Source: Elymus sibiricus (Eukaryota; Streptophyta; Magnoliopsida; Poales; Poaceae). From it: DNA of 64,000 nucleotides. Position numbers and translations under genes: made by a program. Below the pieces are notes generated by a model. The model did no database searches, was not told the origin of the DNA, and saw only the letters and a list, made by a program, of their open reading frames with translations. The stretch lies in assembly GCA_039707655.1 (NCBI GenBank), contig CM077663.1, positions 434,389,830 through 434,453,829 of the forward strand. Direction: 5' to 3'. Numbering within the stretch: the first letter of the stretch is position 1; every line of letters starts with the position of its first letter. Shown here piece by piece: positions 10,901 to 22,981 of the stretch.

Positions 10901-12170
10901 TGGCCTCCCCACAGTGCTTGGTAGTTCTTTTAAATAAAAAAACCCCTCAGGTGCTAGTGTCTGTAGGTTGAGTTTTCTTTTGTAATCATGTGCGAGTTAA
11001 TTGATACTACAGTAGTCTGTTCAGTCCCTACTCCCTCCGTCCCATAATATAAGACGTTTTTTGACACTACACTGGTGTCAAAAAACGTCTTACATTATGG
11101 GACAGAGGGAGTAGTTCTTTGCAGGGCCTTGTTCTCTTAGACTCAGCATAAAAGTATGCTATTCTCGCAGTGTCTGTTCTCTCAAAAATTTGAAATCACT
11201 TTTCTTAATGCAATCTTTATATTTGACCATACACAGATGACAATCGATTATATGAGTGCGGTGAACAGCGCATTGATGCAAAGATATGGCTTCTCATCAC
11301 CTACGGTAATCCATGCCTTTGAGTTTAATTATCATTTCCCTGTATGCAAATTCCGTAGTGAAATTCCTTTCCCACTTTTCGGACTTACGTGGCCCTCTTA
11401 TGTGCACAACAAATTCTGTAGAATCCTTGGGAACATATAAACTTCTCGAGCCCTGCCAAGATCCACCTGGATTCCTTCCTGTCAGTCTTCAACATAGCTG
11501 GCCTGCACGACGAGCTGTACCACAACGGTAGGGAGCACAAAATGTTCTTACGAGTCATTTCGCAGAGAAGCCGGCTTGATCCGCAACGTTCTGATTTGAA
11601 CTATCATTTTCATTCATATTTACTTGCTTGCAGTTGCATTGACATCGGGAGAAAGCACCTTTGTCGACGGAGGAGTGGTGGCAGCAGCAAGAACTCTGCC
11701 GACATGGTCGGACGGTGACCTTCCTGCCATACCGAGCGTGGAGAGAAAATCCGCTCAGGCGTTGCAGGAGGAATGCCGGAAGATGGCCGAGTCCTTCTCG
11801 ACCACGATCCAGCAGGACGAGGAGATCCTAGGTAACACTCTTCTTGGTTCCCACAAGTACTGTTTACTCACCTTTTACTGGCGCCGTCTTGCGAACGACT
11901 CCGACTGAAACTGAAGCTGGATTTTTTTTTTATGTGTGTTCCAGACTCCGACGAGCCTATCAGGAAAACACGCGAAATCGCGATCAAGTACGTGACGTAG
12001 TACCTAACAAACATCTTATGACTCTGCCCCCCTGAAGTTTCTCTGTGCTGGCTTGCTTAACAGTTCCCTCCTTGTGCTGTCGAATGCGCAGGTACCGGCT
12101 GCACCGGAAGCTGCTGCTGCAGAAGATCATCGACTCGCTGGAGATCTACCAGGACCGGATTCTGTTCTAG
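7998..12170 (+). CDS. PTAC14: PLASTID TRANSCRIPTIONALLY ACTIVE 14 (SET-domain protein)
   Basis: Exons: 7998-8258, 8342-8479, 9162-9287, 9764-9892, 9999-10088, 10163-10313, 10543-10652, 11237-11305, 11422-11527, 11634-11831, 11945-11987 and 12092-12170. All borders are GT/AG and the sum is 1500 nt, in frame to the stop, giving 499 residues. Residues 1-85 are Ser/Pro/Arg-rich, as in a chloroplast transit peptide. The body is a SET domain of the LSMT type split by an insert: GPDGMGVYASRDV near 113-125, NHSPDAN near 302-308 and MTIDYM near 336-341, followed by the alpha-helical substrate-binding-like C-terminal region (ARTLPTWSD, ECRKMAES). The sequence matches PTAC14/PAP7, a component of plastid-encoded RNA polymerase complexes in the chloroplast nucleoid, needed for chloroplast transcription and greening. 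Whether it methylates a substrate is not settled by sequence. Nothing looks broken, and a Stowaway sits in the seventh intron. Confidence 0.93.
11031..11111. mobile_element. Stowaway MITE in PTAC14 intron 7
   Basis: An 81-bp fold-back with CTCCCTCCGTCCCATAATAT at one end and its near inverse at the other, flanked by TA at 11029-11030 and 11112-11113. The arms pair almost completely around ACACTACACTGGTGT. It is spliced out with the intron. Confidence 0.92.
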
Positions 12171-12912
12171 ACAGCTATTTAGGGGGCCCACATGTCAAGT
12201 GAAAACCGGGTCGGTTCTAGTGCTAGTTCTAGGTGTGTGTGTGTCAAGTGTTTTGAAGGGCACTGGCACCACCACCCTTAGATGGTTACTGGTACTGTAG
12301 TGGCTAGGTGACAATAGGATGGGTCCTGCCCAGAAGGAGGGATAACAAATGCCAAGTGAGCTTTGCCAAGGTAGCTGCGGCGTCGTAGGTGGCTGGAAGA
12401 GGGGGCCCACATGGCAGGACACAGTTGGCCCACTTGTCAATGTGACGATCAATTGTGGATGAAATGAGATCAAAGTTATTACAATGGGCCCAAAACTGAA
12501 TGTGCTTACAGCGTGACAAGATTTCTGGATGCAACAGCCTGGGCTAAAGTGAGGTTGTCAGTGAGCCAGTTGGCTGGCTGTACCAATCTTGCATGGTACA
12601 GCGTGACAAGAAATTTTAAACTTGTATCTTAAAAAATGTTCACCGTGTAGTTAAGAAATATTCGACATCTGTTTTAAAAATTATTCCTTGTGTGTTTAAA
12701 ATGTTCACCGTTATATATTAGAAAAATGTTCAACATGTATTCGGAAAAAGTTCAAGGTGTATTTAAAAAATATTTAACGTGTATCTGGAAATTTTCAATG
12801 TGTATTAAAAAAAGGTTTGATGTTTATTAAAAAATTCAACATGTACTTAAAAAGGAAAATAACTGGAAATAATAATAAGGAGAAGAAAACTAAAAAGGAA
12901 AAGGGACAAATA

Positions 12913-12947
<35 letters not shown>

Positions 12948-14090
12948 AGAAACCAAAAAAGGACAGAAAAAAGATTGAAAACCACCGTACTAGTCAAAAG
13001 AAAGAAAAACTCCCACATAGAACAACAGGAAAAAACCGACCGTCCCGCTCAAGTGGCTCCGTTCCTCCCCTGTAGGGCCGCCACACGGCCCCCGCGCTGT
13101 AGGCCGTGGCAATATAGATCTCGCATTAGGCGAGATTTAGCAATTGCGACTTGCAACCTCTAAAAAAAACCTGACGTACATGCATTCCTTATAAAGCTAG
13201 CGTACGTGCACAAGTTAATTCACAAATTGTTATGCGTATGATTACATTATTTGCTTGCTACTGTGTGTTGGCGGCTTCATAGAATCATTATCGATCCGTA
13301 CTTACCCCACCACGTATGAAGTTGGAATCTCTTGGAATTATAGTCTTCCCCATGTGAAGATATAATTCACAAATTGTTATGCGTATGATTACATTATTTT
13401 TTCCTTCATAGAATCATTATTGATCCACACTTATTTGTATATGTTCTAACGGCATAACTTCTCTCACCAAAAAATACATTGTAGTAAAAAAGAAGTATAC
13501 CTTCTCATGTAAATCTCTTGGAATTATTACCTTCACCCCTAGGGCAGGCCGATATTTCCATCTAGGTGCCCAATTGTCAAGTGTAAAATAAAAACAAACT
13601 TTATGATGAACGTTGGATGCAGTTTACCATGTGAAATATGTGGTAAGCAATCCAAACTATTAAAAAAAACATTGGATGCAGTTTATCCAGGCACATTTCA
13701 TAAACTACTTGCTGAACCAACCTCGCTTTAACTCGAGTCAAACAACATATAAATAAGAACTCAACGGGAGTGCGATGAGCCAGAAGCAGAGACGAAGCTT
13801 AGACGTTCACCCTGAATCATAAAAAGCGAACTACTTCGCATGCACATGGGAAAAAAAAAGCATGCATGTATATCCACATAAGCATTTATCACTAATAATG
13901 TGCTAGCTTTGGCAAAGGAGCTCACGAATAAACTGCTAAAGTGAAGAAGGCCAGGGGAGTTTTAGAATGCTACAATGGGGAGGCGACAGAAGTCATAGAA
14001 AAGGTAGGAGCGGGAGATCGATCAAAGAAGATCTAGTCGGGGAGATCAGGCTATCATATTTGTTGGGTTGCATTGAATTATAGCCTTACT
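12171..14090. other. repeat-derived intergenic DNA after PTAC14
   Basis: No gene is seen. About 12600-12860 is a degenerate periodic sequence with units like TGTTCAACATGTATT and runs of A. A run of 30 G lies at 12917-12946. A direct repeat (TTCACAAATTGTTATGCGTA and about 45 following bases, including CATAGAATCATTAT) occurs near 13219 and again near 13367. A long canonical AATAAA signal for PTAC14 was not found close to its stop. Confidence 0.5.
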
Positions 14091-15113
14091 TAGCTATGAG
14101 GTTGTCTTAATTCAGCAAAAATACATTTCAGGGGGGAGGGGGCATTGCCCCCCTAGCTCTAGCAACCCAACCACATGACTAGCTTGGGCATGCATTCTTA
14201 ATCTCATTTATAACATGCTTATAGGAGCTCTAACCACTGGGTTATGTTTGCTTTATATATTGATTTACCTGCACTAAGGCCGCAATTGGATGGATGGGCT
14301 CATCACTCAAGATCATGGAGTTGAACTCTGACTGGACCCCTCCGTTCAAATTACAATCACTAGGATTGGGATCATACCGTCTTGGGGCGGGATTTCCTTG
14401 CTGGATCAAATCACAAAAGAATATCTCCTTCATTTTTATGTTTGATGCCGACATAGCTGATACCATACATGGTTGGTTTTGGACTGTATTTACAGAGGCT
14501 ACAACTTTAGAGCTCTCTGACAATAACATCAGTGACACATTACCAGCTACTCTTGGACGTATGCACACACTTATTAGATCTAAGCTCAAATCAATTCAAT
14601 GGTTTAGTGCGACCTCGTAGTAATATTGGTTTGGATCTCTCAAGAATCTCTTAAATTCAATTTCACACGTACAATAATTGGTTCGTTTATGTTTAACAAC
14701 CAATTCACAGGCACTATCAAGGTTCTTGGCATCATTGTAGAATTATCTTTCATATATTGACACTCGAAACAATATGGTAACATGTTGGTTCCCTCGATGT
14801 TTAGAAAATGTGGCATCAAGATCAAGAATGATCCCACATAACACAACATTTTTGTATAGTGATTCAGGATCTGACATGCCATTGTCAATGTCAACTAAAA
14901 CTCAGAGGCTCAACAATAATAACATCTATGACTCCCCTTTGTTATTACGAATCAGGAATGTCCAACGAGTGAGACAAGGTACAAACTAGTTTGGTTGATT
15001 TTTGCTTCTTTCATCACAGACATTTGCATTGACTTTTGTCCTAATGAGTTATGAGGTTGTCTCAGTTAAATATAAATCCATGTCGAGGGGAGGGGGCATT
15101 AGCCCCCCCCCCC
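14091..15113. repeat. direct repeats bracketing the LRR relic
   Basis: GCTATGAGGTTGTCTTAATT near 14091 and GTTATGAGGTTGTCTCAGTT near 15045 start two similar 60-bp blocks; both run into a GGGGAGGGGGCATT motif followed by C runs. They bracket the LRR fragment, about 0.95 kb apart. Confidence 0.55.
14294..14985 (+). pseudogene. LRR receptor-like protein relic
   Basis: The first part is open and reads like the ectodomain of a plant LRR receptor-like protein: DWTPPFKLQSLGLGSYRLG, then CWIKSQKNISFIFM, GWFWTVFTEATTLELSDNNI, then TLPATLGRMHTL. These are the typical 24-residue repeats of extracellular LRRs. After about 14605 the frame is broken by stops and shifts, although WFPRCLENVASRS and LNNNNIYDSPLLL near 14785-14950 look like later repeats of the same protein. 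There is no start, signal peptide, membrane segment or complete repeat array. Similar 60-bp sequences flank it at about 14091-14152 and 15045-15113. A dead fragment of an immune-receptor-type gene is the simplest reading. Confidence 0.6.
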
Positions 15114-15351
15114 CCCCCCCCGCCGCGCCCCCCGCCGCCGCGCTCTCTATCCACTAATCCTTAACTAGCTTCGAACTCATATAAGAAATATAGGAGGACG
15201 TAGCCATACATAGATCCACAAAGCAACATGTGCTGCCGTGCATGTATAACTCTTTTAGGTTTATTATGTCGAAGGATCAAATATCACCGAGAATTTGCAT
15301 TGATACAAGTTGTCTTCTTAGCATTAGTTGTTTTATAATAAATATCTTGTA

Positions 15352-15395
15352 CTCCCTCCGTCTCAAAATAAGTGTCTCAATTTTAGTATATAACA
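15352..15395 (+). mobile_element. truncated Stowaway MITE
   Basis: CTCCCTCCGTCTCAAAATAA follows TA, with the inner part AGTGTCTCAATTTTAGTA. The matching right end is absent, so only one arm remains. Confidence 0.6.
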
Positions 15396-15449
15396 TAACG
15401 AGTATTATAATCTATGGATGTGTAGCAAGACCACTCTATTATGATTATG

Positions 15450-15599
15450 AAAACCTTGGATAGTGATAAAGGCATGTTTGAAGCCGTTGCAGATCTTGAA
15501 TGCATAGATGTAGAACTCCTGGAGGACCGACGTGGCGCTACCAAATATGAAATCCACCGTACCCCATATGGTGTAGGCCTCGTGCAGCGTGTCATGGGT
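15450..15599 (-). pseudogene. pectinesterase fragment
   Basis: One minus-strand frame reads DTLHEAYTIWGTVDFIFGSA and TSVLQEFYIYAF. The GTVDFIFG block with the preceding DTL and the following VLQ is the signature region of plant pectin methylesterases, which de-esterify cell-wall pectin. Only about 50 residues are recognisable. There is no start and no continuation, and the DTL motif is not joined in frame to a convincing upstream part. It is a decayed piece, about 40 bases from the Stowaway arm. Function lost. Confidence 0.5.
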
Positions 15600-17918
15600 G
15601 GTTGCAGTTGACTTCTACCAATTGGATGATCGTTTCTACAGACACATGGCAATTATTATGAGTCTTTGTCGATTCCATGGGTGTGAGAGGCAATGATCTA
15701 GGTTGTCTTAGCACTCTCAAGGGAGGGTTTTCTTCTGCTCCCTAGAGCTCGCTAGCTAGGAATGTCTCCTTGCCGATTTGGTCAGGTTGGATTATCTTCT
15801 CCGAAGTAGACGCGGCTCGGCTCCACCCCTCTTTTATATGGAGCTCGGTCCTCTACTTACAATGGAAGCTTCAAGTTGTCCTGGGCACCAATGTTGTCTG
15901 AAAAGATGTCAGTTGTGCATTTTGTGTATCGTGGCTTGTTACGATGCCTGGTTTGTGCGAAGTCGATCAGTGACTTATCTATCATTCCTGTACTATCTTG
16001 TTAGAAGGCCTAGTAGATGTATGTGCGGTGTCAATCAATGACTTTTCTAACCCCACCCCCCAAACTTTGTGGTCATTTTTGCGTCTATATATTTGCAAAT
16101 CTGAACAAAAATCCACCCATTGTTTGGCAATACATATCACGCCCTTGGTTGTCTCGCCAAAATAACATAAAACACTATCACAGTGCATGTGCATCGCTAC
16201 AAAGTCACAAAAAACACGAGGAGTTAGATCACTGGGTTGGAAAATCATTTGAAGAGACTGGTTGTCCCACGACCATTGATTGACTCGCGACTAAAAACAG
16301 AGATAAATGAGAAAGCGATGCATGCTCCGAGATACGGTGTTGGAGAACATGTAGCAGACATGAGAGGGGCATCGAAGATTTTTCAAAGGAGACAGAAATT
16401 CAAAATTTGGAACACAGGAGGATGGGCATTAGGAATGAGACATCATGCCTACAGTGGTCGGGTAAAGAGACGAGGTCTATTGTTTCACGACAATGAGTAA
16501 TATTTTTAGCTCCTTAATCCTATGATTAAATTTTTTGGAGAGTTGGTTGGAGAGAGAAACTAATTTCGAGCTAGAGTCTCATTTTTGTATTTGTTTACTA
16601 ACGCCTTTTACAAGAGTGTTGGTTCTACCATATAAGCAATGTATTTGTGTCATGGCCCATATGTGAGTAAGAATTCGTTTGTTTGCTTATTTATGTCTTT
16701 TGAAAAGGTGCTTGTCTGCATACTATGCGAGTAGAAGTGCATTTGTTTAGTTACAAAGATCGATCCCATGTATACATGATAGCGGAGGAGGGGCGAAAAC
16801 CGCGAAATCTCCACCAACTCCAAGCTTCATAATAGGAGCAATAAGCATGAAAGAAGTTCAAATTTGCGGTCGACGTCCCGACCCTAGTAGATAGATAGTC
16901 AAAAGTGCATTAAGATTCCAAACGGGACGAGGAAAAACTACTCCTATCACGATCGGCCGGAATCTTCTTCGATCCAGAGACGAGAAAGTCCTCCCTTTCT
17001 CTTCCTCCGAGGCAGCCGTGCCCACAAACTAAACTAAAAACTTGAGTGCTGCCTTGCTGGCCTGATGCCAAGTGTTGAGCCACCAGCCACAGGAGCAAAT
17101 AAAGGGTGCCAATTAAGGGCCAGTCGGCGATTGTTTAACCGCAAATCATTGCAAGTTTCTTGGCCAAAACCTGAGGAAAAAAAAAACCTACTACTCTATG
17201 TACTATGATTTTCCGTTTTGGCAAAACAAAATTCACCATTTTCGATCGTGTAGGATTCATTCGGTTGTCTGGTTGGGATTCAGTTGCACCGCGCATTGCG
17301 ACTGATACACGTAGTGAACCGAGCGATTGCAATACAACGGTTAACGGAAAATTCTCTGAACCAAACAGGCTTCGGCAATGTTGAATGCAGTTCAGTAAGT
17401 AGCATTGGCGAAAACGGCGCCTTTTTTGTTCCCAGGGAAACAATGATGGCACTTATGTCAAGGGAACAAAAATAGCATATGACAGTACTCTGCTAGGTAT
17501 AGCAAGGAACTGATCCAAAAATGGAGGATTTGCAAGAATGGGAGCGAAAAATTAAATTGCAGCATGAGTGAGCAGAGCACAAATGGGACCTAAAAAATGA
17601 ATGTCGGACTATTTTTATTCATAGGAACAAAGAAAGAAAGAAATGTCAGCATGTATATGTATTACATCAGCGCCACATGGACATGAAAATGACAACCTTC
17701 CTACCAGATTACATCAACATCTCTCTCAAATGGAAACTGGCCCGACGCCAAAAATGGCGCGATCCGTTCGTTCCTCCGCAGAATAACCAATCCCCCAATT
17801 TTTGTTTGCTATATGGTTTATGTACACGTAATGAAGAAGCCGACGCACGGCGGGCCTCTTCTTATCTCTTCCTCCTCCCTCTCTAACAATGGCATGCATC
17901 TAAAAATATGTCAGGAGC
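15600..17918. other. intergenic DNA between PTAC14 and TTL relics
   Basis: No gene or transposon terminus recognised. Several 80-90 codon open frames exist on both strands, but their composition is random. The part from about 17900 leads into the presumed 3' end of the TTL gene. Confidence 0.35.
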
Positions 17919-17924
17919 TTTATT
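17919..17924 (-). terminator. candidate polyadenylation signal of TTL gene
   Basis: AATAAA on the minus strand, about 400 bases after the stop codon at 18327. This would give a 3' untranslated region of roughly 430 bases, a normal plant length. Confidence 0.35.
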
Positions 17925-18326
17925 TTTTTCTGAGAAGCTGCTGTCTTTCTACGGGGCGGAGCAGGATGTATGGAATGATGCATGAGGTGGCAGAGAGCAG
18001 AGTTGCAAGAGATGAAAGAATTGCTCAAGGCTGGTGCAATGATGGGTACTAGTGATGGTAGGAAATGAGGAGCCTAAATGATCCAAGAATTGGTCGAATG
18101 AAGGGTCAGGACTCAGGACTAGCAACAGGATGGCGAAAGGAAGTATGGGTGGTGGTAGCAAACTCTTTGATGTACAAAATTTAATTTGGTTGATGCTCAA
18201 TGGAGGCTGCTGGGGTGCTGTGGAGGGGCTGATTCTATGGAAAAAATGTGTCGGTAAAATGTCGGCAATCGACCGGGGGACTCTATGCATCGAAGGACTA
18301 GTATGGGTGCCACTGGTATCACCTGC

Positions 18327-21300
18327 TCAAGAATTGGAGACAGCGTAGTGCCTCACTGAATAGCGTAAAACGTGTAAACTAGGGCAGATCATCTCCTTCA
18401 CCCGTGCGCCGTCCTTGTATATCTTGAATGCCGGGACTACGCGCACATTCTCTGCTTTTGCTATCATTGGGCTCTCATCAACATTTACCTGCAAGTTGCA
18501 TATGCACAGGATCGGTTAGCAACTTGGAAGCTTTTGTAAGATGTGACAGATTGCAAGCAGTTCATATATGCAGAGAGATGTTAGGTTACCTTCAGAAAAT
18601 TCACCGAAGGGCACTCGGAACAAAGAGCATCCACAGATGGGGTAATCTGTGCGCACTGCTGATTCATTGTTGCCATGAAGTAAAGAACAGTCACCCCTGA
18701 AAGTGTGCATTTAAATCAGTCAGGCCATCTTGAGAACCAAATACAGATAAGTATATATGCAAGAAAAACTTGATAAGTTTTCAAGTACAGAACTGGCGCA
18801 AAACATGAGGGTAACTGAAAAATACTAGAATAATTGAGGACATGAAAAGATTACAATAGCTCAGGAAAAATTGTATACGAAAAACTCACCGGGCGAATGT
18901 ATCGCAGCTCGGACTTGCTCTATGCTGTTAACTATCTCAATCTCTCCACCAAACTTCATGTTTGATACCTCCTCACCATGGGTTGTCTTCAGTGCGACTT
19001 GGGCATGGAACAATGACTCCGCGACCTCCGTGTCACCAGGAAGCTCCTTGCGAAGCACCTCATAGTCTCGCACACAATCAACCCAACGCTCAAGCTAAAA
19101 CAATGTAAACAGGGAGGTGTCAATAGCATACTAGGTGAATAAGCAAGAACATGTCGACATATGTAAGTTGCTTACCTTTGAGTAGGATGCTGCACGCCTT
19201 AAGAGAGCCTTTGTGTAGCTAGGTTGGATCCTCAGCGCCTCATTGCAGTCCTCAACGGCTTTCGCCCACCGACCTAACTTCGACCAGCAAGCTGCTCTGT
19301 TGCAGTACAACACTGGATTCGAGGGCTCATGCTTGAGCCCTTCACCATAGGCAATAGATGCCTCGGCAAACTTGCCCGCCTTAAAAAGGTCATTCCCCTG
19401 AGCTCGAGCCCGTGCTACTAGCCTCATGTTATTCAGAATCAATCCAACCTCTGCATTTGCAGGATCAATAGCTCTAGCCTTCTCAGCTATGGCAATAGCT
19501 GCATCAAACCTGCAGAAACCGACTTTCAATGCTTGTACCGGAAAAGGAATATGATCGTAGTCCATCGGTGTGTTTTAGAATTGTACCTCCCAAATGCCAT
19601 GTTGACCTGGGCTTGGACAACATGGACATATGAATCAGCTACCATGCCTGACAGTTTGGTGGACATTGAAGATAGAGATGCACTGTCCAATTTCAGCAAA
19701 CCCGTAATAGTCGAATCGGCCTCCTCTAGTTTGTTGAGCCGGAGAAGCGCTTCAGACCTCATGGCAAGGAGCTGCAGGAGAAACATGGCTTGCTTGTGAG
19801 AGACTGAATTCTAACACAAACCCAAAAACACAGTATATCTTCAGGATGAAAAATATCACTAGCTACAAGGCCAGAGAGGTTACCAGCTGGGAGGAGTCTG
19901 CTCCGTTGGCAATGGCGGCGTCTGCTTCCCTCAGCGTGCTCTTCCAGTCTCCGATCCTCCTCGCATCCATGCATTTACCCAGATGGCTCTCCACCACATG
20001 AAGTTTCTGCCACTCAGCAGGGTCAGACTGGTTCGCGTTCCCGGCCAGCGTAAGCTGCCTCCTTGCCTTCTCAACCATCCCAAACCTGCAATGTGGCCAT
20101 CAGAAATGCCATTTCAGTCACAATTCAAGCGCGCGATTACCGCACATCGACACTACCGGCGTTAACGTCGGATCGAAACGATAAACTAGGACCACATTCT
20201 GGTCCAAATGCACAATGCAGATAAGCACTCCATCTGAACCGCATTCTGCTATGCAAAACACATGAAGAACACATTATATGATTGACTACAATAAACCGAC
20301 AGACGATGCAATCTTTCTTTTCCATTCTTCGCAGCACGCAATTAATTAGAGAATTCAAATGATATACTCTTGTAGCTGGCTAGCTGCAAGATCAAAGCTT
20401 TTTGCTTCCATGACAAGCAAAATAGCAGCTACTACCGATGTATCTGCAAGGAAGTGCTTAGCACACAAGCAACAGTGGCAAGCACGGCGAGAGCGCAAGA
20501 TCTGTGTGGATCAATGGATTCAGGGATCCGACCCAATGCAGCGGCAGATATGCATGGAGGAGCGGGGGAGCGGGTCTCACCGGAGGCAGAGCGCGGCGAG
20601 GCGGCCGTGGGCGCGGCCGCTGGCCGGGTCGAGCCGGACGGCCTCCTCGCAGTCGCGGAGGGCCTCGGCGAGGCGGCCGAGCCCGGTGAGCGCGGCGGCG
20701 CGGTTGCCCCGGCACGCGGCGCTGTCCGGGCAGAGCGCCAGGGCCCGGTCGTAGCGCCGCAGCGCGTCGCCGTACCGGCCCTGCTTGTACAGCTCGTTCC
20801 CGGCCCGGGTGACCTCCTGCAGGCTGTCCGGCGGCGCCGGGAAGCTCGCCGGGGACCTCGAGGATCTGCCGGCGAGCGGCGCCGCGTCAATGCCGCTGCT
20901 CCTCGCGGGGGCCATGCCGCCCCGCATGATGCTGCCGTGGCCGTAGTGGCCGGTGCCGGATCCGAGCACGTCCGGGCGCGCGCGCGGCCGGGGCGCGGCG
21001 GGCGCCGGCGCGACGCGGCCAGACGAGCAGATGTTGCCGGTGGGGAGCGCATTGGTGAGCGGCGAGCTCGCCGTGCTCCCGCCGCCTCCCCCTCCGCCGC
21101 CCCCGGAGCTGCCGCTGCCGCCGGAGAAAATCAGCGGGCCAGATCCGGAGCGCCGGTGGCCAGGCGGCCGCGGCGGGTTGCTGCTGGCGCTGCCGCTGCC
21201 GCTCTCCGCCGCCAGCTCGCCCGAGTGGCTCCCCCTCCCGCTCACACTCCGAGCACCGCCACCCCTCCCGCCCCCCGGCCCCGCATTGCACAGAGCCGGC

Positions 21301-21479
21301 GACTTGGCGGACCCGGCGGACGAGGAGGAGGAGGACGGCGTGGCCCGCAGGCGCAGCGGCGAGACCGGCGAGCCGAGATCCGCGAACACGTCCCGCTTGG
21401 AGTCCGGCTTGTCCCTGTCCACGACGCCGCCCCCCTCGAGCGTCAGCCGGCGCACGCGGTCGGCCTCCGACGACGCCAT
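18327..21479 (-). CDS. TTL3: TPR repeat-containing thioredoxin-like protein (TTL family)
   Basis: Exons in coding order: 21479-20581, 20085-19884, 19771-19587, 19509-19176, 19094-18890, 18696-18590 and 18488-18327. All are GT/AG and the sum is 2094 nt, 697 residues. Residues 1-220 are low-complexity Gly/Ser/Pro/Arg, with a Gly run. Tetratricopeptide repeats follow at about 223-300 ([20 protein letters not shown]) and 428-545 ([20 protein letters not shown], then [20 protein letters not shown]). The C-terminal 609-697 is a thioredoxin fold ([19 protein letters not shown]) in which the usual WCxxC is replaced by NQQCAQI with a single Cys, so it is probably not a redox enzyme. Known TTL proteins act as scaffolds in brassinosteroid and osmotic-stress signalling and at cellulose synthase complexes. 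The ATG at 21479 opens [11 protein letters not shown]. The family is firm; the paralogue number is a guess. Confidence 0.9.
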
Positions 21480-21770
21480 GGCCACTCTCTCACCACCACC
21501 AGTGCCACCCCCTCACTGACCAAGCAGGCATGCAAGAACTCGACCGAGCTAGCTAGCAAGACGAGCTCGAGAGAAGCACGCGCGAGTCCAAGCAAGAGTC
21601 AAGCGCAGTGGCGGTGGCGGTGGGTCGGAGGGGTCATGGAGAGGCCACAGGGGGTGGGGTGGGGTGCGGTGGGGTGGGGGAAGGAGGAGAAGTGAGGTGG
21701 GAGGAAAGGAATAGAAGAAGAAGAAGAAGGAAGGAAGGAAGGAGGGTGGGTGGCGCTGAATCAGGGGCCG

Positions 21771-21777
21771 ATTTATA
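21771..21777 (-). promoter_or_regulatory. TATA box of TTL gene
   Basis: TATAAAT on the minus strand about 295 bases upstream of the ATG. Between it and the ATG are GA-rich microsatellites (CTT/CCTT on the minus strand, about 21713-21745), typical of plant 5' leaders. Confidence 0.5.
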
Positions 21778-21779
21778 TT

Positions 21780-22976
21780 AAATTTTGGAACTCGTCTGCT
21801 TGATTCGAAGTAATCTCTCTGAGCTCTAGTTTTTATCCTTCTTATGTGTGTAAAAGGTAATCAAATTATTTTGATTTTGTTATTATCAGTGCCATTAAAA
21901 ATATATTTTATTGTCTTGCCTTTTGTATTTTGATGATTTTGTTGGTGCAGTTAAAAATTGTATTTTATTTCCTTGCCTTTTACATTTTGATTTTGTTGGT
22001 GCAATTTAAATGTATTTTATTCACTTGCCTTTTCTATTTTGATTCCTTTCATATACTCAATTAAAAAGATGATCTTGCTATGTTTGGTTGTCATAGCCGT
22101 TTGGAACCCATGGACCGTTATCCTTCGGCGCATGCACTCCCACCCGCCGATCACAAGTTAGAGCCGCACATACACAAAAGGCCTATACATATCATATATA
22201 TTTTTCAAGCACAATAGAAATCTAAATCGCATACATTGAGTTAGAACCTCTTGAACAATATATGCATATCCAATTTGACTGGGAGTGTTAATCTTAATTT
22301 GCACAATTTGGTAATTGCCCAAATAATATTGTATTAAACTTAGTGAAAGTTTCGAATTGTTTTCAAATTATCCACGGGGTTCAGTGATCGTCACTTCACG
22401 GTGTGGATACTCAAGACGTCAAGACTATGAGTTGAATCATTTGGAGTAGGTCGTATGAGTTTTATTCAACTGGTTTTGGTTTGGTAGCTTCTAAATATGA
22501 TTAGCACATGCATTTATGTGATTGCGATGTCCTTTCCACTTCAAAACTTGAAATAAAAACGGTTGTGCATCCGATGTTTTTTTTCTTGATCTCTAAAATA
22601 AAAATGATTGTGTGAACAACAATTAGGTTTTTCGAAATAAAATAAGATATACTAATATGCATACAACTCTACTCACGCTGTCTTCCACGATAAATTTGTC
22701 CACGTCCTATTTTTTTAGATCATACAACAATGCCCATGCGTTGCAACGGGATATAAATATTCTAGTACGTTAGCTTGAGTTACCTGCCCATATTCATGCA
22801 ATTGTGTAAATAAATGGTTATCAAATCTTGCCCATGATTTACCTGATATTTTGATGAGAAGTTTGGTAAGTAAACTAACATGGAATTGGTTTAGAAGGTA
22901 AGTAGTTAAGGTGATTGATTATCATATGGGGAAGGTTGGATAAAAGGGTGGTGGGAAGAAAAGTGAAACATGGAAC
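21780..22976. other. AT-rich intergenic DNA
   Basis: No gene. A phrase around TTTTGATTTTGTTGGTGCA is repeated with variation at about 21930 and 21985. The sequence AATGCCCATGCGTTGCAACG (about 22730-22750) is a common dispersed grass repeat motif. Confidence 0.35.
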
Positions 22977-22981
22977 CTTAC

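Noticed and set aside
12917..12946. Run of 30 G, and C runs at 1403-1427 and 40670-40695
   Set aside because: Considered as possible quadruplex elements; each sits in decayed repeat DNA and long homopolymers are also a common sequencing or assembly weakness.
20454..21695. A 413-codon open frame on the plus strand
   Set aside because: It is the antisense of TTL exon 1 and its leader; GC-rich codons on one strand keep the other open. The minus-strand gene splices perfectly over seven exons.
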